DNA of 64,000 nucleotides from Erysipelotrichaceae bacterium (GTDB lineage: Bacteria; Bacillota_I; Bacilli_A; Erysipelotrichales; Erysipelotrichaceae), in assembly GCA_017431225.1 (NCBI GenBank), contig JAFRLM010000025.1:60812-124811 (forward strand), read 5' to 3'. Positions 15,152-23,331 of the stretch are shown one piece after another. The notes beneath the pieces were generated by a model, which was not told where the DNA came from, did no database searches, and worked only from the letters and a program-made list of their open reading frames with translations. Position numbers and translations under genes: made by a program. Within the stretch, counting starts at the first letter, position 1. Each line of letters opens with the position of its first letter.

Positions 15152-17713
15152 TTATTTGTCTTTGTCTACTCCGAAGAGGTCGCCGAAGAGATCGAGCTCA
15201 TCAACGAGTTTATCGATATTTTCTTCCGGTTCCTTCTCCTCTATGACCGGTTTGACCTCATCCTTGGGAAGATCGAGGATCAGGATATCCTCGATATCGG
15301 TCTGATCGGCACGTAAGAGGTAGTAATCTTCGGTCGTCAGCAGCGGCTTGCCGAAGGTGCTTTCGCGATCCATCAAGGATACATCCTTTGCGTCGAGAAC
15401 AAGTTCCTGTCCCTTGCTGTAGAGACGGAAGCTGTCGAGCGGTTTGACCGCGATCGCGTAACGGACAGCATACGGGGAACTCTTGCGCTGTTTAAAGAGA
15501 CGGAAACCCTTGGTGGCTCTTGAGGTCAGAGCGCAGTCACTCAGACGGATACGCTTGTTGTTGGTCTCTTCAGTCAGCAGCATGACGGAGGAGGCGTTCT
15601 CACGCAATACGGTAATATCCGCAAGTGCATCGCCTTTGACGTTCATTGCCGCAACACCCATCGCTCTTACTGAGATCGGATTGAGGACATCGGAGCTGTA
15701 ACGGTTATAGTAACCGTCTCTGGAGACCAGGAAGATCTCTTCGCCCGGATAAACGACACAGGCTTTGATCATCTCATCCCCTGTTTTCAGTTTCATTGCT
15801 GTCGAGACACGGTTGGTTCTCTGCAGCGCGAATTCATTGACCGGGGATTTCTTGATCATACCGTTCTTGGAAGCAGTCAGGATAAAGGCATTCGTTTCAA
15901 AGTTATGAACGATCAGCGCAGAAACGATCTTTTCGCCGCCCTGCATCTTCACGTAATGGGAGATATGCAGACCGAGGTCTTTCCACTTCGTTTCGTTGAT
16001 CTTATAGATCGGGATCTGGGCATAGTCACCGAGATTGGTGAATACCAAAAGCTGATCCAGAGTCTCACAGCTGCGGATACCTAAGAGGATATCTCCTTCC
16101 TTGACTTCCGGAAGAGTTGTATTGGAGTCGTAAGACTTCTTGGAATAACGGCGCAGATAACCGTCTCTAGTCAAAGAGATATAAACATTCTCGTTAGCGA
16201 TCATGTCTTCCTTATTGATGACGATTTCCTCAACGGAATCTTCGATCGTCGTCTTACGCGGTGTCGGATATTTCTGCTTGATATCGCGCAGTTCCTTGAC
16301 GATGACACTCTTTAAGACAGCTTCGCTGGAAAGGATGCTCTTGAGCTCGCCTGTCTCTTTGATCAGGGATGCATATTCTTCTCTGAGCAATGTGATATCC
16401 GTAGAAGACAAACGGTAGAGACGCATTGTAACGATCGCTTCTGCCTGCTCCTCAGTAAAACCGAAGGCTTCGATTAGATTCTTCTTGGAATCGGCCTTAT
16501 CCTTACTGCGGCGGATGATCGCGATGATCTCATCAAGGATCGATATCGCCTTCATCAGACCTTCGAGGATATGCATACGCTTTTCCTTCTGGTCTAAAAG
16601 GTATTTCGAACGGTTGAGAACGACTTCCTTACGGAAATCGATAAAGGTATCCAAAGCTGTTTCAACAGTCATCATGACCGGACGGTGATTTACGATCGCG
16701 ATCATGTTGTAGGAGAAGTTGACCTGCAGATCTGTATTCTTGAACAGATAATTCAGGATCAGCTTTTCATTCGCGTCTTTCTTAAGATCGATCAGGATCT
16801 TCAGACCATTACGTCCGGATTCATCGCGGACATCGGTAATTCCGTCAAGATCTTTATTGATACGGACATCAGTGATCTGTCTGACCAGTTCCGACTTAAC
16901 AACCTCATAAGGGATCTCTGTAATAACGATCTGTTTTCCGGTCTTGGTCTCGACAATCTCCGTACGGGAACGCAGAACGACTTTCGCCCTGCCGGTACTG
17001 AAAGCTTCTTTGATCTTATCGATACCCTGAACGATACCGCCGGTCGGGAAGTCCGGACCTTTGATATACTGCATCAGGTCATCGAGCGAACATCCCGGAT
17101 GATGGATACGATAGATCGTAGCGTCGATGACTTCATTCAGGTTGTGCGGAGCGATCTTTGTGGCATAGCCTTCAGCGATACCGGTTGCGCCATTGACAAG
17201 CAGCAGCGGGAAAGATGCTGGTAAAACTGTCGGTTCAAGGACGGTATCATCGTAGTTATTGGTCATTTTGACCGTATCTTTATCGATATCGTTCAACAAT
17301 AACGTAGAATACGGTGACATTCTGACTTCGGTATAACGGTAAGCGGCCGGCGGGTCATCATCGATCGAGCCGTTGTTGCCGTGGAAGTCGATCAGCGGAA
17401 CATTTACCTTCCAGTCCTGAGACAGACGGACCATCGCTTCATAAACGCTGGTGTCGCCATGCGGATGGAATGTACCGATAACAAGACCTACGACTTTCGC
17501 TGACTTGCGGTGCGGTTTTTCGGCAGTATTACCATCATAGTCCATGGCGTAAAGAATACGTCTCTGTACCGGTTTCAGACCGTCACGCGCATCCGGGAGC
17601 GCACGCTCCTGGATAACGTATTTGGAGTAACGGCTGAAGCGGTCGGACATGATACCTTCCAGTTCCCAGTCTACGGGCGGATTATAGATGATCTCTTTTT
17701 CTTTCTTAGCCAT
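15152..17713 (-). CDS. parC: DNA topoisomerase IV subunit A
   Basis: An 853-residue type IIA topoisomerase breakage-reunion subunit that decatenates daughter chromosomes with ParE. The active tyrosine is Tyr127 in AYRYTEVR. The quinolone region reads HPHGDTSVYEAM, so the GyrA Ser83 position is Thr88 and the Asp87 position is Glu92. The C-terminal half is a beta-pinwheel. The ParC rather than GyrA assignment rests on the adjacent parE and divergent plsY, as in other Firmicutes. It overlaps parE by eight bases, with AAGGTGGAGAG as ribosome-binding site. The C-terminus is acidic. Confidence 0.95.
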   Translation of the reverse strand: MAKKEKEIIYNPPVDWELEGIMSDRFSRYSKYVIQERALPDARDGLKPVQRRILYAMDYDGNTAEKPHRKSAKVVGLVIGTFHPHGDTSVYEAMVRLSQDWKVNVPLIDFHGNNGSIDDDPPAAYRYTEVRMSPYSTLLLNDIDKDTVKMTNNYDDTVLEPTVLPASFPLLLVNGATGIAEGYATKIAPHNLNEVIDATIYRIHHPGCSLDDLMQYIKGPDFPTGGIVQGIDKIKEAFSTGRAKVVLRSRTEIVETKTGKQIVITEIPYEVVKSELVRQITDVRINKDLDGITDVRDESGRNGLKILIDLKKDANEKLILNYLFKNTDLQVNFSYNMIAIVNHRPVMMTVETALDTFIDFRKEVVLNRSKYLLDQKEKRMHILEGLMKAISILDEIIAIIRRSKDKADSKKNLIEAFGFTEEQAEAIVTMRLYRLSSTDITLLREEYASLIKETGELKSILSSEAVLKSVIVKELRDIKQKYPTPRKTTIEDSVEEIVINKEDMIANENVYISLTRDGYLRRYSKKSYDSNTTLPEVKEGDILLGIRSCETLDQLLVFTNLGDYAQIPIYKINETKWKDLGLHISHYVKMQGGEKIVSALIVHNFETNAFILTASKNGMIKKSPVNEFALQRTNRVSTAMKLKTGDEMIKACVVYPGEEIFLVSRDGYYNRYSSDVLNPISVRAMGVAAMNVKGDALADITVLRENASSVMLLTEETNNKRIRLSDCALTSRATKGFRLFKQRKSSPYAVRYAIAVKPLDSFRLYSKGQELVLDAKDVSLMDRESTFGKPLLTTEDYYLLRADQTDIEDILILDLPKDEVKPVIEEKEPEENIDKLVDELDLFGDLFGVDKDK

Positions 17714-19622
17714 GTCTCTCCACCTTAAAATCCTCTTCTAATGTGAAGTCGATATTATCTTCGATCCACTTCTTACGCAGATCCGGTTTATTACCCATCA
17801 GAACAGATACACGGCGTTCTGCCAGTGCTCCGTCTTCGATCGTGACACGGATCAAAGTACGTTTCTCCGGGTCCATAGTGGTATCCCAGAGCTGGTCGGC
17901 ATCCATTTCACCAAGACCTTTATAACGCTGGATGTCGATCTTTCCACCCTTGGCGCGGATCGCATTCAGTTCTTCATCGCTGTAGCAGTAAGTCATTTCC
18001 TTACCGCGTACCGCGCGGTAAAGCGGCGGCATAGCGATATAAACATGACCTGTTTCGATCAGATCCCTCATGAAACGGTAGAAGAACGTCAGAAGCAGGA
18101 TCTGGATATGCGCGCCATCGGTATCGGCATCGGTCATGATGATGACTTTATCGTATTTGATATCTTCCACGTTAAAGTCGGATCCGACACCGGCTCCTAA
18201 AGCATGAACGATCGTATTTAATTCTTCATTCTTTTCAATATCTGTAATGTATGCTTTTTCAGTATTCAAAACCTTACCGCGTAAAGGCAGGATCGCCTGG
18301 AACTTGGAATCGCGGCATTTCTTAGCGGAACCGCCGGCAGAATCACCCTCTACCAGGAAGAGTTCAAGACGCTTATAGTCACGAGTCTGAGCCGGAGCCA
18401 GTTTACCGGAAAGAACTTTTTCCGTCTTATAGACATCCTTCTTCCCCTTTCTGGCTTCATCTTTTGCCTTACGGGCAGCTTCTCTGGCGACTGCAGCTCT
18501 CTGCATCTTCTTGACCAGGAACTCCGCATTTTCGGCGTTTTCATTGAGATAATACGCCAGCTGTTCGGAAACGATCGCTTCAACAGCATTCTTCGCCTGC
18601 GGCGTACCTAAACGTCCTTTTGTCTGACCTTCAAACTGCAGGATATCTTCCGGGATCGTTAAGGAAAGAATGGTCGTCAGACCTTCGCGGACATCCGAAC
18701 CCTCAAAGTTCTTGTCTTTTTCCTTCAGAAGATTATGTGAACGGGCATAATCATTGATCGTTTTGGTAAATGCAGTCTTATAGCCGACTTCGTGGCTGCC
18801 GCCATCAGAGGTACGTACGAGGTTTACAAAGGAGAATGTGTTCTCCTGATAAGTATCCGTGTACTGGAAAGCGACATCGACTAAGATACCGTTGGAGTTA
18901 CCACTGAAGGTGACGATCGGCGATAATGCGTCTTTATCTTCGTTGATGAATTCAACGAAAGCACGCAGACCATCATCATATTTAAAAGACTGTGTCTCGT
19001 TATGGATATGATCCTTGACGATCAGTTCCACGTCCTTCAAAAGGAAGGCTTCTTCCTGGGCTCTGGTGCAGATCGTCGAGAACACGAAATTTGTTGTGGA
19101 GAAGATTTTCGGATCCGGTTTGAAAGTAACTTTGGAACCGGTCGTTGTGCTGGTTCCGATCTCTTTCAGATCGCCCTTCTTCTTACCATGTTCAAAACGC
19201 ATCGCATAGCGTTTCTTATCACGGCAGACTTCAACATCGACCCATTCGCTTAATGCATTAACAACACTGGCGCCGACGCCATGCAGACCGCCTGAGCTCT
19301 TATAACCGCCCTGGCCGAATTTGCCGCCGGCATGAAGAACAGTAAAAATGACTTCCAGTGCAGATTTACCGGATTTGTGTTTATCGATCGGCATACCGCG
19401 GCCATAGTCTGTGACTGTGCAGGAGCCGTCTTTATTCAATTCAATAATGATCTGTTTACCATAGCCGTTCAAAGCTTCGTCGATAGAGTTGTCGACGATC
19501 TCCCAGACTAAATGGTGAAGTCCACGGCCGTCCACCGAGCCGATGTACATGCCGGGTCTTTTTCTAACAGCTTCCAGACCTTCCAGGATCTGGATAGATT
19601 CAGCGTTATATTTGTTTGTCAT
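17706..19622 (-). CDS. parE: DNA topoisomerase IV subunit B
   Basis: A 638-residue GHKL ATPase subunit of topoisomerase IV. ATP-binding motifs are EIVDNSIDEAL (41-51), DYGRGMP (72-78) and GGLHGVGA (111-118). The TOPRIM domain shows LVEGDSAGG and DADTDGAHI, and the end has YKGLGEMD. Length suits ParE or GyrB; gene context (parC downstream, plsY divergent) favours ParE. GAGGTG precedes the ATG. parE, parC and the small protein appear to form one transcript. Confidence 0.95.
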   Translation of the reverse strand: MTNKYNAESIQILEGLEAVRKRPGMYIGSVDGRGLHHLVWEIVDNSIDEALNGYGKQIIIELNKDGSCTVTDYGRGMPIDKHKSGKSALEVIFTVLHAGGKFGQGGYKSSGGLHGVGASVVNALSEWVDVEVCRDKKRYAMRFEHGKKKGDLKEIGTSTTTGSKVTFKPDPKIFSTTNFVFSTICTRAQEEAFLLKDVELIVKDHIHNETQSFKYDDGLRAFVEFINEDKDALSPIVTFSGNSNGILVDVAFQYTDTYQENTFSFVNLVRTSDGGSHEVGYKTAFTKTINDYARSHNLLKEKDKNFEGSDVREGLTTILSLTIPEDILQFEGQTKGRLGTPQAKNAVEAIVSEQLAYYLNENAENAEFLVKKMQRAAVAREAARKAKDEARKGKKDVYKTEKVLSGKLAPAQTRDYKRLELFLVEGDSAGGSAKKCRDSKFQAILPLRGKVLNTEKAYITDIEKNEELNTIVHALGAGVGSDFNVEDIKYDKVIIMTDADTDGAHIQILLLTFFYRFMRDLIETGHVYIAMPPLYRAVRGKEMTYCYSDEELNAIRAKGGKIDIQRYKGLGEMDADQLWDTTMDPEKRTLIRVTIEDGALAERRVSVLMGNKPDLRKKWIEDNIDFTLEEDFKVERHG

Positions 19623-19693
19623 AGCACCTCACTCATTTGTTTATTATACCATTTTGGGCGCTTTACTTCCAGTCACGGTAGCCGACTAAAGTG

Positions 19694-19702
19694 TGCTAGA
19701 AT
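19694..19702 (+). promoter_or_regulatory. Extended -10 of plsY
   Basis: TGCTAGAAT with TAGAAT at 19697-19702; transcription would start near 19709, giving a leader of about 15 bases that still contains the GAGG ribosome-binding site. Confidence 0.55.
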
Positions 19703-19723
19703 AAAGCCAAGAGGTAATTGTGT

Positions 19724-20338
19724 ATGTTGCGTTTTTTAGGAATTGTATTGTGGAGCATTATCGGTTATCTGTTTGGCTCCGTACCGTGGGCTCTGGTGAT
19801 CGGCAAAGTCTTCTTCCATAAAGATGTCCGCCAGTACGGTTCGCACAACCTCGGCGGCACCAACGCCGGACGAGTTCTTGGCAAGCCGATCGGAGCTCTT
19901 GTTATCGTACTTGACGCATTAAAAGCGTTCATCGTCATGGCCATCGCTTCAAGGTTCATGCCGGATGCGGTCGTATACGCAGGATTCTTTGCGATCATCG
20001 GTCATTGCTTCCCGGTATTCGCACAGTTCCGTGGTGGTAAAGGCGTCGCGAGCACATTCGGTTATCTGCTTGGCGTCGGCTTGTTCGTGATCAAAGATGC
20101 AGTGTTCGCATTCGTTTATCCGGTCCTGGTCTTCTTCCTGGTATTGGGTCTTACCAGAATGGTCTCCCTTTCCAGTATGATCGCTTTGGTGGCTGCGACA
20201 GTGATCATGTTCCTGATTGCAAGTAAAGGTGTATTCGTCTGTACTCTGATAATCACCTTGTTGGTAATCGTCCGACATATTAACAACATCCAGAGAATTA
20301 TCCAAGGAAAAGAAAGCAAAGTCAGCTTCTTAAAATAG
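19724..20338 (+). CDS. plsY: Glycerol-3-phosphate acyltransferase PlsY
   Basis: A 204-residue multi-pass membrane enzyme that moves an acyl group from acyl-phosphate to glycerol 3-phosphate, the first step of phospholipid synthesis (PlsX/PlsY route). Family motifs are GSVPWALVIGK near the N-terminus, GSHNLGGTNAGRVLG in the first cytoplasmic loop and FRGGKGVAS in the second. About five to seven hydrophobic helices are visible. The ATG at 19724 lies nine bases from AGAGG; a TTG six bases upstream is too close to the ribosome-binding site. It is divergent from parE-parC, a conserved arrangement. Confidence 0.96.
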   Translation: MLRFLGIVLWSIIGYLFGSVPWALVIGKVFFHKDVRQYGSHNLGGTNAGRVLGKPIGALVIVLDALKAFIVMAIASRFMPDAVVYAGFFAIIGHCFPVFAQFRGGKGVASTFGYLLGVGLFVIKDAVFAFVYPVLVFFLVLGLTRMVSLSSMIALVAATVIMFLIASKGVFVCTLIITLLVIVRHINNIQRIIQGKESKVSFLK

Positions 20339-20358
20339 CATCTATCATCAAATAAGCG

Positions 20359-20387
20359 AAAGGCGTCATATTAAAGACGCCTTTTTT
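20359..20387 (+). terminator. Terminator of plsY
   Basis: Stem AAAGGCGTC/GACGCCTTT with an 8-base loop and a T6 run. It marks the right edge of the core block; GC content falls sharply after it. Confidence 0.85.
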
Positions 20388-20502
20388 AAATGCAACGATG
20401 ATTATGTTTGCTTGAACGGTAATACTTATAAAGATATGGAATCAGCACAGTTTCGATAACAATCAAAGCTAGCGAGACGAGTATCAAAAGAATTTTTAAA
20501 AT
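20386..20502 (-). other. Open 38-codon membrane-type extension after the ART-like stop codon
   Basis: In the same frame as the ADP-ribosyltransferase-like gene, directly after its TAG, 38 sense codons follow before a TAA. They encode a hydrophobic helix (ILLILVSLALIVI core), a proline turn and a basic tail (KYYRSSKHNHR). There is no ATG and no convincing ribosome-binding site; TTG or ATT starts are possible. It could be a separate small membrane peptide, a tail reached by stop-codon read-through, or a relic. Confidence 0.3.
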
Positions 20503-21165
20503 CTATATCATCTGGATTTCGATGTACCTTTTTAAGAAATGCTTTTTAACAATTCTGAATTTAGTATCCCTTGGGATTAGAATCTCATATTCTCTTAGCC
20601 AATCCGTTCTGTTTTCTACTCCTAAATCAGATATATACAATACATGTTTGCCTGCGGGTATATAGATTTTCACCAATCGATTGTAACGAAATAACCCTTC
20701 TTTGATTGAATGTCTGATTGCGCTCTTTCTCAAAAGGCTCGTGGACCAAAAGCTCTTGTTAATGTAGAAATTGTCCTCAAATGCAAAATCCAACAGTTTC
20801 TTTGAAGTCACCCTGTAAACTACGATATTACGATCTATAATTGTTTTTCTTAATATGGCATCAATTTCGTCGATGTCTGCATCAAGTTCACAGCTTTCCT
20901 TTGATCCGTACTCTCCTTTTAGGAGGCGCATGTTTAAAACACGGTACCAACTACCCGCATACGCGTAAAGCGAATTTAGCTCGGATTTTGACAAGCTAAA
21001 AGAATCTCTGAATTCTCTTCCCCATTTTCCAGCAGATTCTTCATCTATAAATTCGAAATAGTCATTGAATACCTTATCATCTTTAAAGATCGATCCGGCA
21101 ACAAAGTCTAAACATTTTGCCTTTAGATCAATCGATCTGTTATCATTCTCGTCGCCCCAAGACAA
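20503..21165 (-). CDS. ADP-ribosyltransferase-like protein (R-STS-ExE type)
   Basis: A 220-residue protein resembling ADP-ribosyltransferase exoenzyme domains (C3/iota/VIP2 group). The order of motifs fits: VVYRV with Arg118, FWSTS with Ser141-Thr142-Ser143, and REYEIL with Glu192-x-Glu194 followed by IPRDTKF. The helix YAYAGSWYRVLNMRLL (67-82) also suits the fold. NAD would be the donor; the target is unknown. There is no signal peptide, so it would act in the cytoplasm. The start is TTG at 21165, seven bases after AGAGGTG. It lies 73 bases after a small RHH protein, at the end of the type I restriction gene run. It could be a toxin, a defence effector or a regulatory enzyme. Confidence 0.75.
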   Translation of the reverse strand: MSWGDENDNRSIDLKAKCLDFVAGSIFKDDKVFNDYFEFIDEESAGKWGREFRDSFSLSKSELNSLYAYAGSWYRVLNMRLLKGEYGSKESCELDADIDEIDAILRKTIIDRNIVVYRVTSKKLLDFAFEDNFYINKSFWSTSLLRKSAIRHSIKEGLFRYNRLVKIYIPAGKHVLYISDLGVENRTDWLREYEILIPRDTKFRIVKKHFLKRYIEIQMI

Positions 21166-21204
21166 ACAAATTCACCTCTATACACTCGTTTTGAGTTTTT
21201 CTCT

Positions 21205-21221
21205 CACAGATCAAGTCTGTG
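21205..21221. repeat. Inverted repeat between the RHH gene and the ART-like gene
   Basis: CACAGA/TCTGTG with a 5-base spacer in the 73-base gap. It could be a small hairpin that tunes expression of the second gene, or a binding site for the RHH protein. No T run follows it. Confidence 0.35.
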
Positions 21222-21238
21222 TACATCGGTCATCAAAA

Positions 21239-21427
21239 TTAATCATGTTCATTTTGCGATACCTTTGTCTTTTTTGAATTATGCTCATTCACGGCTTTTT
21301 CAATAAAGCGTTCAACAGCAACAGTTTTTGATAAACCAGTGTCGGAACAATAATCCTCTAATTTTTTGATAACTTCGTTTCCGAGATAAAACGTAGCTTT
21401 TTTAGCGTCCTTCTTTGCTTTTGGCAT
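21239..21427 (-). CDS. Small ribbon-helix-helix (CopG-like) protein, possible antitoxin
   Basis: A 62-residue protein starting MPKAKKDAKKATFYLGNE. A short beta strand (KATFYLG) followed by two helices (NEVIKKLEDYC and LSKTVAVERFIEKAV) is the ribbon-helix-helix pattern of CopG/antitoxin repressors. The start at 21427 is set by GAGGGAAG a few bases upstream; a longer frame upstream runs through the preceding gene and lacks such a site. It overlaps the GIY-YIG gene by 26 bases. It sits between that gene and the ADP-ribosyltransferase-like gene, so an antitoxin role is plausible but unproven. Confidence 0.65.
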   Translation of the reverse strand: MPKAKKDAKKATFYLGNEVIKKLEDYCSDTGLSKTVAVERFIEKAVNEHNSKKTKVSQNEHD

Positions 21428-22127
21428 TATTCTTCCCTCGATTATTGTCTCTTCTATATATATCAATCGGTTTACCGTCCGCGGTTTTCCACTCGGTCCA
21501 GCCATTAGCAGGACCATACAAAACAAACGATGCACCCAAACTTGGAGAATTGAATTCAACATTCTCCTGAAGAACGTTATCGATAATTTTTGCCTCTTTT
21601 CTTTTCTTATCGATAATCGAGATCGTTTTAAATCCCGCTCCCTTCAAAGGACAGATTACACTGCCTTTTTTTACGATTATTCTGCCGTTTTTGATGTGCA
21701 TGATTCCCTTTACGGATCGATTATTCCAACGCTTGATTTTGCGTTCTAAATGGTATTCTCCTTCCGGTATAAGCCTAATATCTCTTTGACTTGTCGCCTC
21801 ATCGAATACCTCTTCCTTTGGTTTTCCTTGCGGAAATATCTGATTGCCCTCAAACGAAGACAGAAGCTGGACAACAAGATTTATGTCTAGTGCAAATAAT
21901 TCGGTGTTCTCGACTTGGCTTTTAGAAAAAATCGTGTGTAACAGGGTTTCCTTTTCATCGTAATCATCGACTTCTATAGCAAAATGCCGCTTCAAGCCAA
22001 CAACGTTACTATAACCATTGTGTTCAAGGTTATACATTCTCTGCTCAAAATTTGTTATTCCGGTTTTACCGATTTTGACAAGGCCCGGTACAACAGTTGT
22101 CATAACATATAGAATTCCTCTTGCCAT
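21402..22127 (-). CDS. GIY-YIG-like nuclease fused to DUF4357
   Basis: A 241-residue protein. The N-terminal part resembles T5orf172/GIY-YIG-type domains: GILYVMTTV, LVKIGKT, an RMYNLEHNG segment and a later FSKSQVENTELFAL with the acidic residue expected of the family. The C-terminal part (GASFVLYGPANGWTEWKTADGKPID) matches DUF4357, often found near restriction genes. Function may be DNA cleavage or modification sensing; this is an inference. The start at 22127 (MARGILYV) is seven bases from AGGAGG, better than the ATG at 22133, which touches it. It directly follows hsdS. Confidence 0.75.
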   Translation of the reverse strand: MARGILYVMTTVVPGLVKIGKTGITNFEQRMYNLEHNGYSNVVGLKRHFAIEVDDYDEKETLLHTIFSKSQVENTELFALDINLVVQLLSSFEGNQIFPQGKPKEEVFDEATSQRDIRLIPEGEYHLERKIKRWNNRSVKGIMHIKNGRIIVKKGSVICPLKGAGFKTISIIDKKRKEAKIIDNVLQENVEFNSPSLGASFVLYGPANGWTEWKTADGKPIDIYRRDNNRGKNNAKSKEGR

Positions 22128-22139
22128 GTACATACCTCC

Positions 22140-23330
22140 TTACACAAACATCTGTTGGAGCAAACCTTTTTTAAGTTCTTTTAATTCGTTGCACTTACGA
22201 TGATGAAGAGCGATAGTTCTATCAAGATCATCAAAGAAAGCCCCGATTTTAGCTTGTTCTTCATCTTTGGGAATCATAATTACAGCATTGTTAACTGCAT
22301 CCGAATTGATAGACTCAAATGTAGAACCAGCTGCAAATTTCTTCCAGTAACCATTACCATCCATTTTTACGAGAGTCTGGAATAAAAATTCATTCCCCTT
22401 AATTCCTGCGACTCCTCGCCCAAGTACCACGTCATAAGCGGTTTTCCCCATAGCTCCTGCAGGTGCTCTGACGCTCATTATTAAATCTCCGGCTTCTGCT
22501 GTTTTTGTTTTCTGCGTAGTCCATATTCTTGGAGATACCCATCCATCTTTCAAATCGGCATTTCCTTGAACAAGAATATAAGTGCTCGGAGTATCACTAT
22601 ATGTTGAACCGTCCGGAGACTGTCCCATTGTAATTTGAGCCACCTCACACAACTTACGTTGTTCCCAAGGATCAGTAAAACCGGGGAATCTAATTCGTGG
22701 AACACATTCCTCTTTCTTTGGAAACATCTGCTGAAGCAAACCTTTTTTTAGTTCTTTCAGTTCGTTGCACTTACGATGATGAAGGGTGATAAGGTTGTCT
22801 ATATCCAGCAAAAATCCTCCTATCCTTTCCTGTTCATCTTCTGATGGTGCAAAAAAGGAGTATGCATTCAGTTCGTCACGGTTGATTTTTGGCATACCAG
22901 AACGCTTAGAAACAGACACCGAATACTTAAAGAAATCTTCTGTTTGTAACACAGAGTATAAGAATTTCTGAGTGAGACCATTTTTACCGTTCAATACATA
23001 AGCATCGGCGCTTGTAAGCCCATCAGTACGAGCAAAAAAGTACTTTCCAAGCTGTGGATTGATTTTCCCATAAACGACATCGTTTGGTCTAAATCTAAAC
23101 TTTCCGCTAATCAGTTGCTCCTCTTTAACTGTCTTCACATTATCTAAAATTCTTCCAGTAAAGGACTCTATATTACCAGGGGCAATATGCGGCATATTAT
23201 CAAATTCGCCAGAAGTTGGATTTACCATTTCTGTCGAAATATCAACCACGTCACTCCACTTACGCTGTTCCCAAGGATTAGTAAAACCAGGGAAGCGGAG
23301 CATTGGCATTCTTTTTTCTTTTTCAGTCAT
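22140..23330 (-). CDS. hsdS: Type I restriction-modification specificity subunit S
   Basis: A 396-residue subunit that gives the HsdM/HsdR complex its DNA target. It has two target-recognition domains, each opened by a RFPGFT(N/D)PWEQRK segment and closed by the coiled-coil stretch LHHRKCNELKELKKGLLQQMF, once in the middle and once at the C-terminus. The two halves therefore form an internal duplication. It starts one base after the hsdM stop, with GGAG inside the end of hsdM. The duplicated DNA could allow recombination between recognition domains. Confidence 0.97.
   Translation of the reverse strand: MTEKEKRMPMLRFPGFTNPWEQRKWSDVVDISTEMVNPTSGEFDNMPHIAPGNIESFTGRILDNVKTVKEEQLISGKFRFRPNDVVYGKINPQLGKYFFARTDGLTSADAYVLNGKNGLTQKFLYSVLQTEDFFKYSVSVSKRSGMPKINRDELNAYSFFAPSEDEQERIGGFLLDIDNLITLHHRKCNELKELKKGLLQQMFPKKEECVPRIRFPGFTDPWEQRKLCEVAQITMGQSPDGSTYSDTPSTYILVQGNADLKDGWVSPRIWTTQKTKTAEAGDLIMSVRAPAGAMGKTAYDVVLGRGVAGIKGNEFLFQTLVKMDGNGYWKKFAAGSTFESINSDAVNNAVIMIPKDEEQAKIGAFFDDLDRTIALHHRKCNELKELKKGLLQQMFV
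22146..22800. repeat. Direct repeats inside hsdS
   Basis: A 69-base segment at 22146-22214 recurs with a few differences at 22732-22800 (coding for the conserved coiled coils). A second pair of about 38 bases lies at 22653-22690 and 23259-23296 (coding for PWEQRK). The repeats flank the target-recognition domains. Confidence 0.85.
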
Positions 23331-23331
23331 A

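Noticed and set aside
15152..19622. gyrA/gyrB rather than parC/parE
   Set aside because: Length and motifs allow both, but divergent plsY beside parE and the absence of recF or dnaA neighbours favour topoisomerase IV.
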